From: J054 sp963850255
GTDB lineage: Bacteria > Pseudomonadota > Gammaproteobacteria > Steroidobacterales > GCA-2729495
Length of the DNA stretch: 64,000 nt
Direction: 5' to 3'
Assembly: GCA_963850255.1 (NCBI GenBank)
Contig: CAWKLL010000039.1
Location: 79,902-143,901, forward strand
Shown here: piece after piece, positions 54,469 through 63,164 of the stretch
Layout of the letters: the number at the start of each line of letters is the position of its first letter
How positions within the stretch are numbered: the first letter of the stretch is position 1
The notes under the pieces: generated by a model
The model's database searches: none
Told to the model about the DNA's origin: nothing
The model's input: the letters and a program-made list of their open reading frames with translations, nothing else
Made by a program: the position numbers and the translations under genes

Positions 54469-55497
54469 TCAGTTGCCCGGCAGTTCCCAGCGAGGCCGCG
54501 CCTCCACCTGGTAACCCGCAGGGGCGCCCTCGGCCGCGAGACGCCGCGAGCCGGTGTAAGCAACCATAGCGGCATTGTCGGTACAAAATTCGATGCGCGG
54601 ATAGTAGACGCTGGCTGCGCGCGACTCCAAGGCCAGGCGCAATCGGCTGCGTAATTCGCGATTTGCGCCAACACCGCCGGCCACCACCAGGCGCCGGCGA
54701 CCGGTCTGCTCCAGTGCGCGCAGGCTCCTGGCAATCAATACGTCCACCACCGACGCCTGAAATGAGGCAGCCAGGTCAGCCCGCCGCTGGCCGGCCAGTT
54801 CGCCGGCCGCGTCCAGTTCCCGCGCAACCAGCATCACCGCGGTTTTCAGGCCACTGAAACTAAAGTCCAGGCCCGGTTTGTGCAGCATTGGCCGCGGTAG
54901 CTCAAAGGCGTCGGCGGCGCCGTCCTCGGCCAGGTGCGCCAGCTCAGGGCCGCCGGGATAGGGCAAACCCAGTAGCTTGGCGACCTTGTCGAAGGCCTCA
55001 CCAGCCGCATCATCGAGGGTCTGACCCAGAATGCGGTATTGGCCGAAACCCGCCACATCCACCAGCATGGAGTGGCCGCCGGACACCAACAGGGCCACGA
55101 AGGGAAAATCGGGCGGCTCTGCTTCCAGCAGGGGCGCCAGCAAATGCGCTTCCATATGATGAACTGGCAGTGCCGGGACTCCCCAGGCCATGGCCAGCCC
55201 GGCCGCGGTGGTGGAACCTACCAACAGCGCGCCAATCAGCCCGGGACCCGCGGTATAGGCCACCGCGCCAAGCTGCGGGCCAGGCGTGCCGGCCTCGGCC
55301 AGGACTTCGTCCACCAGCGGCAGCAAGCGCCGAATATGGTCTCGCGAAGCCAGTTCCGGCACGACTCCGCCATATAAGGCATGCAAATCGACCTGGCTGA
55401 ACAGTTGATGGGCCAGCAAGCCCCGGTCAGGGTGATATACGGCAGCCGCCGTCTCGTCGCAGCTGGTCTCTATGCCCAGTACCGGTAGGCCGCTCAT
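54469..55497 (-). CDS. tsaD: tRNA N6-threonylcarbamoyladenosine transferase TsaD
   Basis: Installs threonylcarbamoyl on A37 of ANN-reading tRNAs with TsaB, TsaC and TsaE. 342 residues; the ATPase fold begins LGIETSCDETAAAVY. Metal-binding histidines are in HHMEAH near residue 114-118, and SGGHSMLVDV is near 139. The gene is divergent from rpsU, as in E. coli. Confidence 0.97.
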   Translation of the reverse strand: MSGLPVLGIETSCDETAAAVYHPDRGLLAHQLFSQVDLHALYGGVVPELASRDHIRRLLPLVDEVLAEAGTPGPQLGAVAYTAGPGLIGALLVGSTTAAGLAMAWGVPALPVHHMEAHLLAPLLEAEPPDFPFVALLVSGGHSMLVDVAGFGQYRILGQTLDDAAGEAFDKVAKLLGLPYPGGPELAHLAEDGAADAFELPRPMLHKPGLDFSFSGLKTAVMLVARELDAAGELAGQRRADLAASFQASVVDVLIARSLRALEQTGRRRLVVAGGVGANRELRSRLRLALESRAASVYYPRIEFCTDNAAMVAYTGSRRLAAEGAPAGYQVEARPRWELPGN

Positions 55498-55509
55498 GCC
55501 TTATTCCTT

Positions 55510-55538
55510 TTGCAATTAACTGACTCAGAGGCTATATT
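55510..55538 (+). promoter_or_regulatory. rpsU operon promoter
   Basis: -35 TTGCAA (55510-55515) and -10 TATATT (55533-55538) with the ideal 17-base gap. Start of transcription is expected near 55545, so the leader to rpsU is about 45 bases. Confidence 0.7.
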
Positions 55539-55550
55539 TTCAGGCTATCT

Positions 55551-55571
55551 CCGGCGCAAGCCGGTTTTTTT
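55551..55571 (+). terminator. terminator-like hairpin in the rpsU leader (possible attenuator)
   Basis: CCGGC-GCAA-GCCGG, a 5-base-pair stem with a GNRA tetraloop, followed by seven T residues, just downstream of the predicted start of transcription and upstream of the ribosome-binding site. Confidence 0.55.
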
Positions 55572-55589
55572 CGCCTTGAGGACCACTTT

Positions 55590-55805
55590 GTGCCCAGCGT
55601 TCGCATTAAAGAAAACGAAAATTTCGACGCCGCCCTGCGGCGCTTCAAACGCGCCTGCGAAAAAGCCGGCGTCCTGACGGAAGTCCGTCGCAGAGAGTTC
55701 TACGAGAAGCCGACCCAGGAACGCAAGCGCAAGCGCGCCGCCGCGGTCAAACGCCAGCTCAAGCGGACCTCCCGCGAAGTCAGTAAGGGCCAGCGCCTCT
55801 ACTAG
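55590..55805 (+). CDS. rpsU: 30S ribosomal protein S21
   Basis: Small basic protein of 71 residues near the 16S rRNA 3' end, important for initiation. GTG start with TGAGGA seven bases upstream. It reads PSVRIKENENFDAALRRFKR, then RRREFYEKPTQERKRKR and a basic C-terminus. First gene of the rpsU-yqeY-dnaG-rpoD macromolecular synthesis set. Confidence 0.97.
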   Translation: MPSVRIKENENFDAALRRFKRACEKAGVLTEVRRREFYEKPTQERKRKRAAAVKRQLKRTSREVSKGQRLY

Positions 55806-55853
55806 GCAGGCGGCTTTCTCACGCCCGCTCATTATCGCCCGCGGCCGTTAATC

Positions 55854-56300
55854 TTGACGCTAAAACAACGTATTCAGGACGACGTAAAAGCGTCCATGCG
55901 CGCGGGCGACAAGCCTCGCGTTACGACCCTGCGTATGCTGCTGGCGGCTGTTCAGCAGCGCGAAGTTGACGAACGCATCGAGGCCAACGATGGCCTGGTG
56001 CTGCAGATCACTGAAAAACTCATCAAACAACGCCGGGAAGCAGCAAGCCAGTTTGGCGATGCGGGCCGCGCCGAATTGCAGGCCAAGGAACTCTCGGAAG
56101 CCGAGATGCTGCAAGCCTATTTGCCCGAGCCGCTGGACGAAGCCGCTCTCAACCAGTTGATTGAAGAGGTGCTGGCCAGCACCGGCGCAAACAGCCTCCG
56201 CGATATGGGCAAAGTCATGAGCGCGCTGCGCGAGCAAGCCCAGGGACGCGCTGACATGGGCCAGCTGAGCCAGCGGGTAAAAGCACGCCTGCAGGGCTAA
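55854..56300 (+). CDS. yqeY: GatB/YqeY domain protein
   Basis: 148 residues of the YqeY family, related to the tRNA-binding C-terminal part of GatB. TTG start, MTLKQRIQDDVKASMRAGDK, which matches family N-termini; the LLAAVQQREVDER near residue 28 and AYLPEPLDEA near 85 segments are characteristic. Exact role is unknown. Inserted between rpsU and dnaG, as in many proteobacteria. Confidence 0.93.
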   Translation: MTLKQRIQDDVKASMRAGDKPRVTTLRMLLAAVQQREVDERIEANDGLVLQITEKLIKQRREAASQFGDAGRAELQAKELSEAEMLQAYLPEPLDEAALNQLIEEVLASTGANSLRDMGKVMSALREQAQGRADMGQLSQRVKARLQG

Positions 56301-56388
56301 GTCCTGCGCCTGGCAGCACTTCTGCTAGACTGATTCCCTGCGCTGACGGCAATCAGCCGTGCGCCCAACCTAGAAAAAAACGAGAGCC

Positions 56389-58140
56389 GTGCCAGGCCGG
56401 ATACCGCAAGATTTTATCGACGACCTTGTGACTCGTGCTGATGTCGCCGAGGTGGTGGGTTCGCGTGTCCAGTTAAAAAAGGCGGGCCGAGAATACAAAG
56501 CCTGCTGCCCGTTCCACGGCGAGAAGACCGCTTCATTCACCGTGGTCCCGGACAAGGGTTTCTATCATTGCTTTGGCTGCGGGGCCCACGGCACCGCGCT
56601 GGGCTTTCTGATGGAGTATGACCGCCTCGAGTTCGTCGAAGCGGTAGAAGAACTGGCCCAGATGCTCGGCGTCGAGGTGCCGCGCGAACAAACCCGCGAT
56701 GACCGCGAGCCCATAGCACCGGTACTCGAGGTGCTGGCCAAAGCTGCCAGCCTTTACCAGCAGGCGCTGCGCGAGCATCCGCAGGCTGTCGAATACCTGC
56801 GTGGGCGTGGGCTGGATGGCGACACGGCAGCCCGTTTCGGCATCGGTTTTGCGCCGCCAGGCTGGGACTTTCTGCTTAAACGCCTGGGTGACGACGACCA
56901 GCAAAGACAGTTGCTGCTCTCGGCCGGCCTGATCGCGGCGCGCGACAGCGGCGGATACTACGACCGTTTTCGTGACCGAATCATATTTCCCATTCGCGAC
57001 GGCCGCGGGCGAGTGGTGGCCTTTGGCGGACGGGTGATGGGCGACGATGAGCCCAAGTACCTGAATTCGCCGGAGACCGCCGTATTTCACAAAGGCCGGG
57101 AACTCTATGGGCTGTATGAGGCACGCCAGGCCCGGCAGCGTCTGGACAATGTGCTGGTCGTAGAAGGCTATATGGACGTGGTCAGCCTGGCCTGCCACGG
57201 CATCAACAACGCCGTTGCCACCCTGGGCACCGCCACCACCGGCGAGCATTTACGGCGGCTGTTTCGCGCCACCCAGCAAGTCCTGTTTTGCTTTGACGGC
57301 GACCGGGCCGGTCGGGACGCCGCTTGGCGGGCGCTGGAAAACAGCCTGCCGGAAATGCGCGATACGCGTCAGGTGAAGTTCCTGTTTCTGCCCGACGGCG
57401 AAGACCCCGACAGCCTGGTGCGCAGCGGCGGCGCGGCAGCACTGACCGGGCGCTTCGACAGCGCCCTGCCCTTGTCCGACTACCTGTTCGAGCAGCTCAA
57501 TGCGCAGGCGGATACCCGCAGCCTTGACGGTCAGGCACGCCTGGCCGAGCTGGCCCGTCCGTTGTTGCAGCGGCTGCCGGAAGGCGTCTATCGCGAACTG
57601 CTGCTTGGGCGACTGGCAGAGGAAGTATCAATCGGACGTGATCGGCTGGAACGTTTGCTGGCCAGCGAGCCGCCAGCCAGGCAGGCTGCTCGACCACAAC
57701 AACACCGGCGCACCCGAACCGAGCGCTCGGGACTGGTCCGGCGGGCCATCCAGACCCTGTTGCACTTTCCCGGCCTGGGCGCCGGCGTACCGGCAAGTCA
57801 TGAGCTGAGCGAGGTCCAGCAGCGCGGCATTCCGCTGCTGTGCGAAATCCTTGATATCAGCCGGCAAAACCCACATATCAACACTGCCGGGTTACTGGAG
57901 CGGTTTCGCGACCGCGCTGAAGCCCCTCACCTGGAAAGCTTGTTGACGGAAGAAATGCTGCTGGAAGAAAGTGGCGCGGCGCTGGAACTGAACGACTGCC
58001 TGGAACGAATATTGGCTACACGGCAGGGCGCCAGGTTAGCGGAGCTGGTGGCCAAGGCAGAATCCCGCCAACTGACCAGCGAAGAGCTGGAGGAGCTGCG
58101 CGGGCTGCACCGCCGCAGTGCAGCAGAAGGCTTAACATAA
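56389..58140 (+). CDS. dnaG: DNA primase DnaG
   Basis: Makes RNA primers for replication; 583 residues, GTG start. The CHC2 zinc finger is at CCPFHGEKTASF and FHCF-type HCFGCGAHG (residues about 40-66). The RNA polymerase domain follows, with TOPRIM motifs VVEGYMDVVS near 258 and FDGDRAGRDAA near 303. The C-terminal helicase-binding domain (about 440-583) is less conserved. It sits 88 bases after yqeY. Confidence 0.97.
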   Translation: MPGRIPQDFIDDLVTRADVAEVVGSRVQLKKAGREYKACCPFHGEKTASFTVVPDKGFYHCFGCGAHGTALGFLMEYDRLEFVEAVEELAQMLGVEVPREQTRDDREPIAPVLEVLAKAASLYQQALREHPQAVEYLRGRGLDGDTAARFGIGFAPPGWDFLLKRLGDDDQQRQLLLSAGLIAARDSGGYYDRFRDRIIFPIRDGRGRVVAFGGRVMGDDEPKYLNSPETAVFHKGRELYGLYEARQARQRLDNVLVVEGYMDVVSLACHGINNAVATLGTATTGEHLRRLFRATQQVLFCFDGDRAGRDAAWRALENSLPEMRDTRQVKFLFLPDGEDPDSLVRSGGAAALTGRFDSALPLSDYLFEQLNAQADTRSLDGQARLAELARPLLQRLPEGVYRELLLGRLAEEVSIGRDRLERLLASEPPARQAARPQQHRRTRTERSGLVRRAIQTLLHFPGLGAGVPASHELSEVQQRGIPLLCEILDISRQNPHINTAGLLERFRDRAEAPHLESLLTEEMLLEESGAALELNDCLERILATRQGARLAELVAKAESRQLTSEELEELRGLHRRSAAEGLT

Positions 58141-58204
58141 AGTCTTGTCCGCTAGCCGCCGACAAGCTAAGCAAGCCCCAGGCCGAGGCGAGCACGGGGC
58201 ACGC

Positions 58205-58251
58205 CAACCCAGCCGGATTTTTGGGTTGCCGGCAAGCCCAGCATGTATAAT
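58205..58251 (+). promoter_or_regulatory. rpoD promoter with overlapping dyad
   Basis: A perfect -10 TATAAT (58246-58251) precedes rpoD. The nearest -35-like TTGGGT (58221-58226) lies at 19 bases. It overlaps a 7-base-pair inverted repeat (CAACCCA 58205-58211 with TGGGTTG 58222-58228), possibly an operator. Confidence 0.5.
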
Positions 58252-58286
58252 TTGCTGTTTTTTTTACGCAGGCATTGAGAGAAATC

Positions 58287-60188
58287 GTGGTTAAAAAACG
58301 CGCTGAAGCTCCTAAAAAAGCCCCTAAGAAAGTTTCTAAGAAAGTTTCTAAAAAGGCTGCAAAAGAGGCTCTAGAAAAAGCTCTGAAAGTAGCTCCAAAA
58401 AAAGCCGATCAACAGTCGCAGCTGAAACGCCTGATTGCCCGCGGCAAGGAACAAGGCTATCTCACCTATGGCGAGGTCAATGATCACCTGCCCAACGATA
58501 TCGTCGATCCGGAACAGATCGAAGACATCGTAAATATGATTAATGACATGGGCATTACGGTCTATGAAAAGGCATCGGATGTTGAATCCAGCGTGCTGAG
58601 CGACAATGCCGTAACCAATGATGAAGAGGCGGTCGAAGAAGCGGCCGCGGCTCTGGCCACCGTCGACAGTGAATTTGGCCGAACCACCGACCCGGTTCGC
58701 ATGTACATGCGCGAAATGGGTACCGTGGAACTGCTGACCCGCGAAGGTGAAATTCGTATCGCCAAGCGCATTGAAGAAGGTCTGAACCAGGTCAAGAATG
58801 CCCTTTCCTATTTTCCGCCGACACTCGAACTGATCGGCACGGCCTACGCACCCTATAAAGCCGGCACGGGTCGTCTGCAAGATCTTATGGTCGCCTTTAT
58901 CGATCCGAATGAACCCGATGAGGTAGTGCCTGCCAGCGCCAAGAGCGACGATGACGACGAACCGGAAGACCTTGGCCCGGATCCGGCCGAGGTTGTGAAA
59001 AGATTTGATTCCATCATGCGCCGACACAAGCGCGTGCTCGCTGCCATCGAGAATGAAGGCACCGGCGACGCAAAAACCCAGCGCGCTCGTGATCGACTGA
59101 CCGCTGAAATCATGGAAATCAAATTCGCACCCAAGCTGTTCGACCTGCTGACGCAAAATCTGCGTATGAGCATTGGCAGCGTGCGTAGCTGCGAACGACG
59201 CATTATGGCGTTGTGCGTGCGCGAGGCCGGCATGTCGCGTAAGGAGTTCATTGCCAGCTTCCCGCGCAGCGAAACGAATCTGCGCTGGGTCGACAAGCAT
59301 ATTCGCGCCAAGCGCAAATACTCGGCCACTCTGGCTAAACTCAAGGATGAAATTCTGCGCAACCAGCGGCGGCTGATTGCCATTGAGGAAGAAACCCATC
59401 TGACCATTGCCGAGATCAAAGAGATCAATCGGCAAATGTCGCTGGGCGAAGCCAAGGCGCGCCGCGCCAAGAAGGAGATGGTTGAAGCGAACCTGCGACT
59501 GGTCATCTCCATCGCCAAGAAGTACACCAACCGCGGGCTGCAGTTTCTGGACCTGATCCAGGAAGGCAACATCGGTCTGATGAAGGCCGTCGATAAATTC
59601 GAATACCGTCGCGGTTACAAGTTCTCAACCTACGCAACCTGGTGGATTCGCCAGGCCATTACCCGCTCCATCGCCGATCAGGCACGCACCATTCGAATTC
59701 CGGTGCATATGATCGAGACCATCAACAAGCTCAACCGCATCTCGCGGCAGATGCTCCAGGAGATGGGTCGCGAGCCGACACCGGAAGAACTCTCCGTGCG
59801 CATGGAGATGCCGGAAGACAAGGTGCGCAAGGTACTGAAGATCGCCAAGGAGCCGATCTCCATGGAGACGCCCATTGGTGATGATGAAGACTCACACCTG
59901 GGTGATTTCATCGAGGATGTCGGCGTTCTGTCACCCGTCGATTCCGCGACTACCGAGGGGCTAAAAGAGACCACGCACAATGTGCTGGCCGGTCTTACCC
60001 CGCGGGAAGCCAAGGTGCTGCGTATGCGCTTCGGTATCGACATGAATACCGACCACACACTGGAAGAAGTCGGCAAGCAGTTCGACGTAACGCGCGAACG
60101 TATCCGGCAAATCGAGGCGAAAGCGCTGCGCAAGCTGCGACATCCCTCGCGCAGCGATCAGCTGCGCAGCTTCCTGATGGAAGACTGA
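58287..60188 (+). CDS. rpoD: housekeeping sigma factor RpoD (sigma-70)
   Basis: Principal sigma factor of 633 residues from GTG at 58287 (MVKKRAEAPKK); a TTG at 58275 would add four residues. Before region 1.1 (SQLKRLIARGKEQGYLTYGE) there is a Lys/Ala-rich leader of about 40 residues with tandem repeats. Regions 1.2 to 4.2 are intact: DPVRMYMREMG, FLDLIQEGNIGLMKAVDKFEY (in two parts FLDLIQEGNIG and KAVDKFEY), FSTYATWWIRQAITR and the C-terminal TRERIRQIEAKALRKLRHPSR. It is followed by a strong terminator and is the last gene of its operon. Confidence 0.97.
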   Translation: MVKKRAEAPKKAPKKVSKKVSKKAAKEALEKALKVAPKKADQQSQLKRLIARGKEQGYLTYGEVNDHLPNDIVDPEQIEDIVNMINDMGITVYEKASDVESSVLSDNAVTNDEEAVEEAAAALATVDSEFGRTTDPVRMYMREMGTVELLTREGEIRIAKRIEEGLNQVKNALSYFPPTLELIGTAYAPYKAGTGRLQDLMVAFIDPNEPDEVVPASAKSDDDDEPEDLGPDPAEVVKRFDSIMRRHKRVLAAIENEGTGDAKTQRARDRLTAEIMEIKFAPKLFDLLTQNLRMSIGSVRSCERRIMALCVREAGMSRKEFIASFPRSETNLRWVDKHIRAKRKYSATLAKLKDEILRNQRRLIAIEEETHLTIAEIKEINRQMSLGEAKARRAKKEMVEANLRLVISIAKKYTNRGLQFLDLIQEGNIGLMKAVDKFEYRRGYKFSTYATWWIRQAITRSIADQARTIRIPVHMIETINKLNRISRQMLQEMGREPTPEELSVRMEMPEDKVRKVLKIAKEPISMETPIGDDEDSHLGDFIEDVGVLSPVDSATTEGLKETTHNVLAGLTPREAKVLRMRFGIDMNTDHTLEEVGKQFDVTRERIRQIEAKALRKLRHPSRSDQLRSFLMED

Positions 60189-60191
60189 GCA

Positions 60192-60218
60192 AACGGCGGC
60201 TTCGGCCGCCGTTTTTTA
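60192..60218 (+). terminator. Rho-independent terminator after rpoD
   Basis: A 10-base-pair stem (AAACGGCGGC with GCCGCCGTTT), a TTCG tetraloop and a run of six T. It ends the rpsU-rpoD transcript and lies next to the converging flavoprotein gene. Confidence 0.95.
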
Positions 60219-61712
60219 TTGCAACTGCCTGGCCGGCTCGCGGTACGGAAACACTTCGTCCAGCGGCAGGCTGCGGCCATTGGCCTGCACTATCCTGCAG
60301 TGAAAGCGCCGCAACCGGCGTGGTTCCGCTGCTCCGCAGGAGTGCGCAATTACACACACGGCCTTTTCCATATTTTGTTGATAACGCGCAACTCTCCTGG
60401 CCTTGTCCGCCGGCACCAGGCCGCGCTGCAACCGGGGATCGTGTGTGGTGACTCCCGTCGGGCAGGTGTTCTTGTTGCATTTCATCGCCTGGATACAGCC
60501 CAGCGAGAACATGAAACCGCGCGCCGACACCACAAAATCCGCGCCTGCACACAGCGCCCAGGCCACACCCTCAGGATTAATCAGTTTGCCACTGGCGATG
60601 ACCCGCACATTCTTTCTCAGACCCGCCTTGGTCAGGCTATCGATAACCCTCGGCAGGCTCTCGCGCACGCCGAGGCCTACGTTGTCCATCAGGGTCATGG
60701 GCGCCGCGCCGGTGCCGCCATCACCGCTGTCCACCGCGATGAAGTCCGGAATGGCACCACCACCGCGCGCCTGTGCCTCCCAAAGCAGATCATCCAGCCA
60801 GCCAAAGGAGCCAATCACCGCCTTGATCCCCACCGGCTTGCCGGTCACATGCTTAATCCGCTGCAACATGTCCAGCAGCTCGGAAGGATTACCGATATCC
60901 GGGTGACGGTTAGGGCTGTTGGAGGGCTGACCCGCCTCAATGCCGCGTATCTGGGCGATCTCTTCGGTCACTTTCTCGGCCGGCAGCATACCGCCCTTGC
61001 CGGGCTTGGCGCCCTGACTCAATTTGAGTTCGAACATGCGTACCTGTTCATGGGCCGCGATGGCGCGCAGTTTGTCTTCATCCAGACCACCCTCGCTGTT
61101 GCGCACGCCGTACTTGGCGGTGCCGATCTGGAAGACGATGTCACCACCACCGGCCAGGTGATAAGGCGACAGACCGCCCTCGCCGGTATTCAGCCAGCAG
61201 CCGGCAATTTTTGCGCCAGCAGACAGAGCCTGGATGGCAGGCTTCGACAATGCACCGAAGCTCATCCCCGAGATATGAAAAAACCGGTCGGTGGTATAGG
61301 GATGCCGGCAGTCGGGCCCAATGGTCACCGGCTCGGTGACCGCGGCATCCTGATCGAGCGTTGGCCAGGGTGTGTTCACAAACAGCACCGTACCGGTGCG
61401 CGTAATATCGCGCGTTGATCCAAACGCCACGGTGTTGTCGATACCCTTGGCAGCGCGATAGGCCCAGGAACGCTCGGCCCGGTTAAACGGCATCTCTTCG
61501 CGATCCATGGCAAAGAAATACTGGCGGAAAAACTCGCCCAATTCCTCGAACCAATAGCGCAGCCGACCGATGACCGGGTAGTTGCGCCGAATCGCGTGGC
61601 TGCTCTGATTGCGGTCGATCACATACAACACCGCAATCGCCAGCACGCCCAGGCCAATAGCAAAAATAAACAGGCCTGCGAACAGGTCGAGAATTTCGCC
61701 GATCAGAGTCAT
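60216..61712 (-). CDS. FMN-binding glutamate synthase family membrane protein
   Basis: 498-residue protein related to the FMN/central domain of glutamate synthase, without the amidotransferase domain. One N-terminal hydrophobic anchor (about 8-32). The conserved phosphate/FMN segments are KLSQGAKPGKGGMLP near residue 226 and GDGGTGAAP near 318, with cluster-type cysteines in MKCNKNTCPTGV near 410. Its true substrate is unknown; relatives are often annotated as glutamate synthase. Convergent with rpoD. The EEP gene lies upstream with 23 bases between. Confidence 0.88.
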   Translation of the reverse strand: MTLIGEILDLFAGLFIFAIGLGVLAIAVLYVIDRNQSSHAIRRNYPVIGRLRYWFEELGEFFRQYFFAMDREEMPFNRAERSWAYRAAKGIDNTVAFGSTRDITRTGTVLFVNTPWPTLDQDAAVTEPVTIGPDCRHPYTTDRFFHISGMSFGALSKPAIQALSAGAKIAGCWLNTGEGGLSPYHLAGGGDIVFQIGTAKYGVRNSEGGLDEDKLRAIAAHEQVRMFELKLSQGAKPGKGGMLPAEKVTEEIAQIRGIEAGQPSNSPNRHPDIGNPSELLDMLQRIKHVTGKPVGIKAVIGSFGWLDDLLWEAQARGGGAIPDFIAVDSGDGGTGAAPMTLMDNVGLGVRESLPRVIDSLTKAGLRKNVRVIASGKLINPEGVAWALCAGADFVVSARGFMFSLGCIQAMKCNKNTCPTGVTTHDPRLQRGLVPADKARRVARYQQNMEKAVCVIAHSCGAAEPRRLRRFHCRIVQANGRSLPLDEVFPYREPARQLQ

Positions 61713-61735
61713 GCCTTTCTCCTGGCAAGCAAGCT

Positions 61736-62719
61736 TTACCTGACCTCAGCCAGGACGATTTCCAAAGGATAATGGTCTGAACCCACTGCCGGACCTATGC
61801 GCACATCTACTACCCCGCTGCCGGGGTCCGCCAGCGCGTGATCGATGGGAATCCACAATGGCAGCGGCAAACTGGGCCAGGTGATATGCAGACCCTGCGC
61901 CTGGCGCGCATCCAGCAGACCCGAGTCTGCCAGCAAAGTATGAAAGTAGGGAGAAAATGGCGTCAGGTTGAGGTCGCCCGTGATCAGCCGGGGTGGTGGC
62001 GACTGCGCGACTGCATCTGCCAGACGAGCCAGCTGCTGCTCGCGCGCGGCCGAGCGCGTCGGCGAGGTAGGCGGAAACAAATGCACCGCAAAGATACTCA
62101 GATCACGACCGCCGATGCGCGTGCGCAGCTGAATATTCTCCGCCCCGGGCGTACCCAGGTCGAGACTGGCGGCCCGAGCCAAGGGCTGCCGGGAAAATAC
62201 CGCCATACCAAAAGGATCCACACGCGGCCGAATCAGTCGATGCGGATAATCCGTCATTCGATCTGCCAGCACCGCATCCCAGGCCGGGGTGTACTCGGAA
62301 AAAATCAATAAGGCCGGCTGTTGATCCTGCAGATAGCCGAGCACACGCTCCGATTGGGTATTACGATAGCTAAGGTTGATGACAATGATCTGCGGCGCTT
62401 CGGGCTGCGCCACGGCCTGGGTCTGACTCGGCAATAACGGCAGCAGGTATGGCATTACATACCAGGCATTCGGCAACGCGAGCAGGAACGTAGCGACCAG
62501 CCAGGCATAGCGCTGCGTGTTCAAAAACACCATCAGTAAAACGGCCTGGGCCAGCAGGTAGTACAGACGAAAATGCGCGAATAATTCGGCAAACCAGTGC
62601 CAGCGGCTAAACAAAGCCAGAATGGTGGCAAGGGTAGTGGTAATGCAGACCAGCCACATTAATTTGCGGCTGTAGCGACGCTCCTGGCTGACGGCTGCAG
62701 CGAGACTATTGGCACTCAT
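61736..62719 (-). CDS. membrane-anchored endonuclease/exonuclease/phosphatase family protein
   Basis: 327 residues from ATG 62719; an extra TTG three bases upstream is a possible start. The N-terminus has about three hydrophobic segments (about 20-95). The EEP domain follows with NLSYRN near 114, HLFPPTSPTR near 218, GDLNLTPFSPYF near 245 and SDHYPLEIVL at the C-terminus, holding the metal and catalytic residues. Substrate is unknown. It overlaps the end of yqcC by 14 bases. Confidence 0.86.
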   Translation of the reverse strand: MSANSLAAAVSQERRYSRKLMWLVCITTTLATILALFSRWHWFAELFAHFRLYYLLAQAVLLMVFLNTQRYAWLVATFLLALPNAWYVMPYLLPLLPSQTQAVAQPEAPQIIVINLSYRNTQSERVLGYLQDQQPALLIFSEYTPAWDAVLADRMTDYPHRLIRPRVDPFGMAVFSRQPLARAASLDLGTPGAENIQLRTRIGGRDLSIFAVHLFPPTSPTRSAAREQQLARLADAVAQSPPPRLITGDLNLTPFSPYFHTLLADSGLLDARQAQGLHITWPSLPLPLWIPIDHALADPGSGVVDVRIGPAVGSDHYPLEIVLAEVR

Positions 62720-63089
62720 CAAGATGGGCCGCCGGCCAGTCCCGGGTGATTAGCTCGTCGAAGCTGCGCAGTAAAAATAGCAGCGGATCCGGCTTGTCCA
62801 GCAAGCTCGGTAAGAATTCCTCCGCGTACGGCAGAATGGCACTGCTATCCGGCAGTGGCTCGTCCGCGTCCAGAATACGGGTGATGCGCGGTAGAAACTG
62901 CCACTGCAACCATTGATGAAAGCTCATGGTGTCAAAACAAAACGGCTGGGTACTGGCCATGCACTCAGCCGAGGGCGCCTCGACTTCCCAGATTTCTGCG
63001 CGCCGCATCTCACGAGCAATACCCGCAACGACATCCGCTACCGCAGCGCGCCGATCATCGGATTCTTCTGAGGAGTTCTGTTGCGTCAT
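62706..63089 (-). CDS. yqcC: YqcC family protein
   Basis: 127-residue protein of unknown function (DUF446). The central STQPFCFDTMSFHQWLQWQFLPR segment, shown here as STQPFCFDTMS and WLQWQFLPR (about residues 46-68), is diagnostic. E. coli YqcC lies next to truC, a tRNA pseudouridine synthase; that gene is not here. Function is not established. Head of a short unit with the EEP gene. Confidence 0.87.
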   Translation of the reverse strand: MTQQNSSEESDDRRAAVADVVAGIAREMRRAEIWEVEAPSAECMASTQPFCFDTMSFHQWLQWQFLPRITRILDADEPLPDSSAILPYAEEFLPSLLDKPDPLLFLLRSFDELITRDWPAAHLDECQ

Positions 63090-63164
63090 GGTGGGCGATA
63101 TTCTGGCATAGCCGGGGCACCACAGTGATAGGGTCAGGGCATCGGCTGAGTTAAAGTAACCGCC

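Noticed and set aside
58371..59435. 354-codon minus-strand frame opposite rpoD
   Set aside because: Antisense shadow of a strongly conserved gene; no independent support.
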